The translations under genes and the position numbers were made by a program. A stretch of 6,706 nt of DNA from Actinomycetota bacterium (GTDB lineage Bacteria; Actinomycetota; Actinomycetes; Nanopelagicales; Nanopelagicaceae). Every line of letters begins with the position of its first letter. The stretch's first letter is position 1. The notes under the pieces are model-generated. The model was not told where the DNA came from. It did not search any database and saw only the letters and a list, made by a program, of their open reading frames with translations. The DNA lies in contig WLQO01000062.1 in the NCBI GenBank assembly GCA_009698295.1, positions 1 through 6,706 on the forward strand. The letters are read 5' to 3'. Below are positions 5,717-6,706 of the stretch, in pieces.

Positions 5717-6706
5717 ATGGCTAAGAAATCACCTCTCTCACCAGAAGCACGATCAATTATTAATGCGCGAGTTTCACGTCGCGCAGTCCTTGCCGGAATT
5801 GGTGGAGTTGGTGCCGCAGGCGCGCTCGCCGCATGTGGATCAAGTGGTGACACAGCAGCCACCGGAAATTTAGTTCGTTGGGGAAACTGGCCTCTCTATC
5901 TAGATTTTGATGAAGCAGCCAAGACTTATCCAACTCTCGATAAGTTCACCGAATCAACCGGAATTGATGTTAAGTATTTTGAAGATTACAACGATAACGA
6001 TGAGTTCTTTGGCAAAGTTCAAGCTCAGCTAAAGTTAAATGAAGATATTGGTTATGACCTTGTCTGCCCAACTGACTGGATGGCTGCGCGCTGGATCCGT
6101 TTGGGTTACGCACAAAAGTTTGATGCCGCAAATATTCCAAATGCGTCAAACATTCTCGATGCTCTTGCAACACCTTCTTACGATGCAAAGCGCGAGCAAA
6201 CTCTTACTTGGCAGGGCATCATGGGCGGATTTGGTTGGAACACCGCCAAGAATCCAAAGGGCGTTCGCACACTTGATGATCTCTTTGCACCGCAGAACAA
6301 GGGAAAAATTGTTGTGCTCTCTGAAATGCGCGACACCATCGGCGTCATCTTGCGCGCGCAAGGCGTGGACCTATCTACTGTTACAGAAGATCAATTTATG
6401 AATGGCGTTGACTTCATGGCCAAGAAGATTGCAGATGGTTGGATTCGCGGCGTTAAGGGCAACGAATATGCTGAAGATTTAACTTCAGGAGATGCCACTG
6501 CAGTTATCGGCTGGTCCGGCGATATGTTTATTCTAGCTAGCGAAAATGCTGGAAAGTTTGACTTCGCAATTCCTGAATCAGGCGGAACAATTTCGGGTGA
6601 CAATATGATGATTCCATCAACGGTTACGGCCGAGGCTAAGGCCAGCGCTGAAAAACTCATCAACTGGTACTACGATCCAGCGATTGCAGCCGAGGTTGCT
6701 GCTTAC
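5717..6706 (+). CDS. potD: Polyamine (spermidine/putrescine) ABC transporter substrate-binding lipoprotein, 3' end outside window
   Basis: This is the extracytoplasmic lipoprotein expected to capture polyamines and deliver them to a PotABC permease/ATPase. The frame is open to the window edge, giving 330 residues; the family usually runs some tens of residues longer. The N-terminus has a twin-arginine motif VSRRAVL (19-25), a hydrophobic stretch rich in Gly and Ala, and a lipobox LAAC with lipidated C40, so export by Tat followed by lipid anchoring is predicted. The mature region starts with LVRWGNWPLYLD (about 52-63), typical of PotD-type binding proteins. Later segments include YDLVCPTDWMAARW, VVLSEMRDTIGVILRAQG, NEYAEDLTSGDATAVIGWSGD and ISGDNMMIPSTV, all family-like. 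The start at 5717 is chosen for its SD. Its position after patD links uptake with putrescine oxidation. potA, potB and potC probably lie beyond the window. Whether putrescine or spermidine is preferred cannot be told. Confidence 0.9.
   Translation, partial: MAKKSPLSPEARSIINARVSRRAVLAGIGGVGAAGALAACGSSGDTAATGNLVRWGNWPLYLDFDEAAKTYPTLDKFTESTGIDVKYFEDYNDNDEFFGKVQAQLKLNEDIGYDLVCPTDWMAARWIRLGYAQKFDAANIPNASNILDALATPSYDAKREQTLTWQGIMGGFGWNTAKNPKGVRTLDDLFAPQNKGKIVVLSEMRDTIGVILRAQGVDLSTVTEDQFMNGVDFMAKKIADGWIRGVKGNEYAEDLTSGDATAVIGWSGDMFILASENAGKFDFAIPESGGTISGDNMMIPSTVTAEAKASAEKLINWYYDPAIAAEVAAY

Noticed and set aside
6391..6663. Reverse-strand 90-codon open frame within potD
   Set aside because: It is antisense to a clear PotD reading frame and shows no recognisable product.

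Overview
The window looks like chromosomal DNA from an actinobacterium with fairly low GC (roughly 45-50% by eye). The evidence is the gene order tsf-pyrH-frr-cdsA-rlmN, which is the standard actinobacterial cluster, together with actinobacterial-type protein sequences, tight gene packing and all genes on one strand. The compactness and moderate GC, together with a polyamine locus, resemble streamlined freshwater Actinobacteria (Nanopelagicales/acI type). That placement is inference and not proven by the sequence.

Region 1 (1-3673) is a housekeeping operon: the 3' end of tsf (elongation factor Ts), pyrH (UMP kinase), frr (ribosome recycling factor), cdsA (CDP-diglyceride synthase) and rlmN (radical-SAM 23S rRNA/tRNA adenine-C2 methyltransferase). 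The genes are separated by 48 nt or less from tsf to frr, then about 18 nt, then a 4-nt ATGA overlap. The most distinctive element is a perfect 11-bp inverted repeat. One arm is the pyrH Shine-Dalgarno sequence and the other lies at codons 10-13 of pyrH, so the start codon sits between them.

Region 2 (3684-5598) continues in the same direction without an obvious break. It holds a DinB/YfiT-superfamily protein with a His triad, followed 1 nt later by a gamma-aminobutyraldehyde dehydrogenase (PatD-like).

Region 3 (5599-6706) has the only sizeable intergenic space, 118 nt. It carries a bulged hairpin, a candidate sigma70-type promoter and a strong ribosome binding site. These precede a polyamine-binding lipoprotein of the PotD type with a twin-arginine plus lipobox signal, cut off by the window end.

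Together, regions 2 and 3 look like the start of a polyamine uptake and catabolism locus (putrescine to 4-aminobutyraldehyde to GABA) placed directly behind the translation/lipid operon. No RNA genes, mobile elements, CRISPR arrays or clear pseudogenes were seen. Nothing in the window demands a wholly new system. The pyrH leader hairpin and the DinB-patD pairing are the observations most worth following up.
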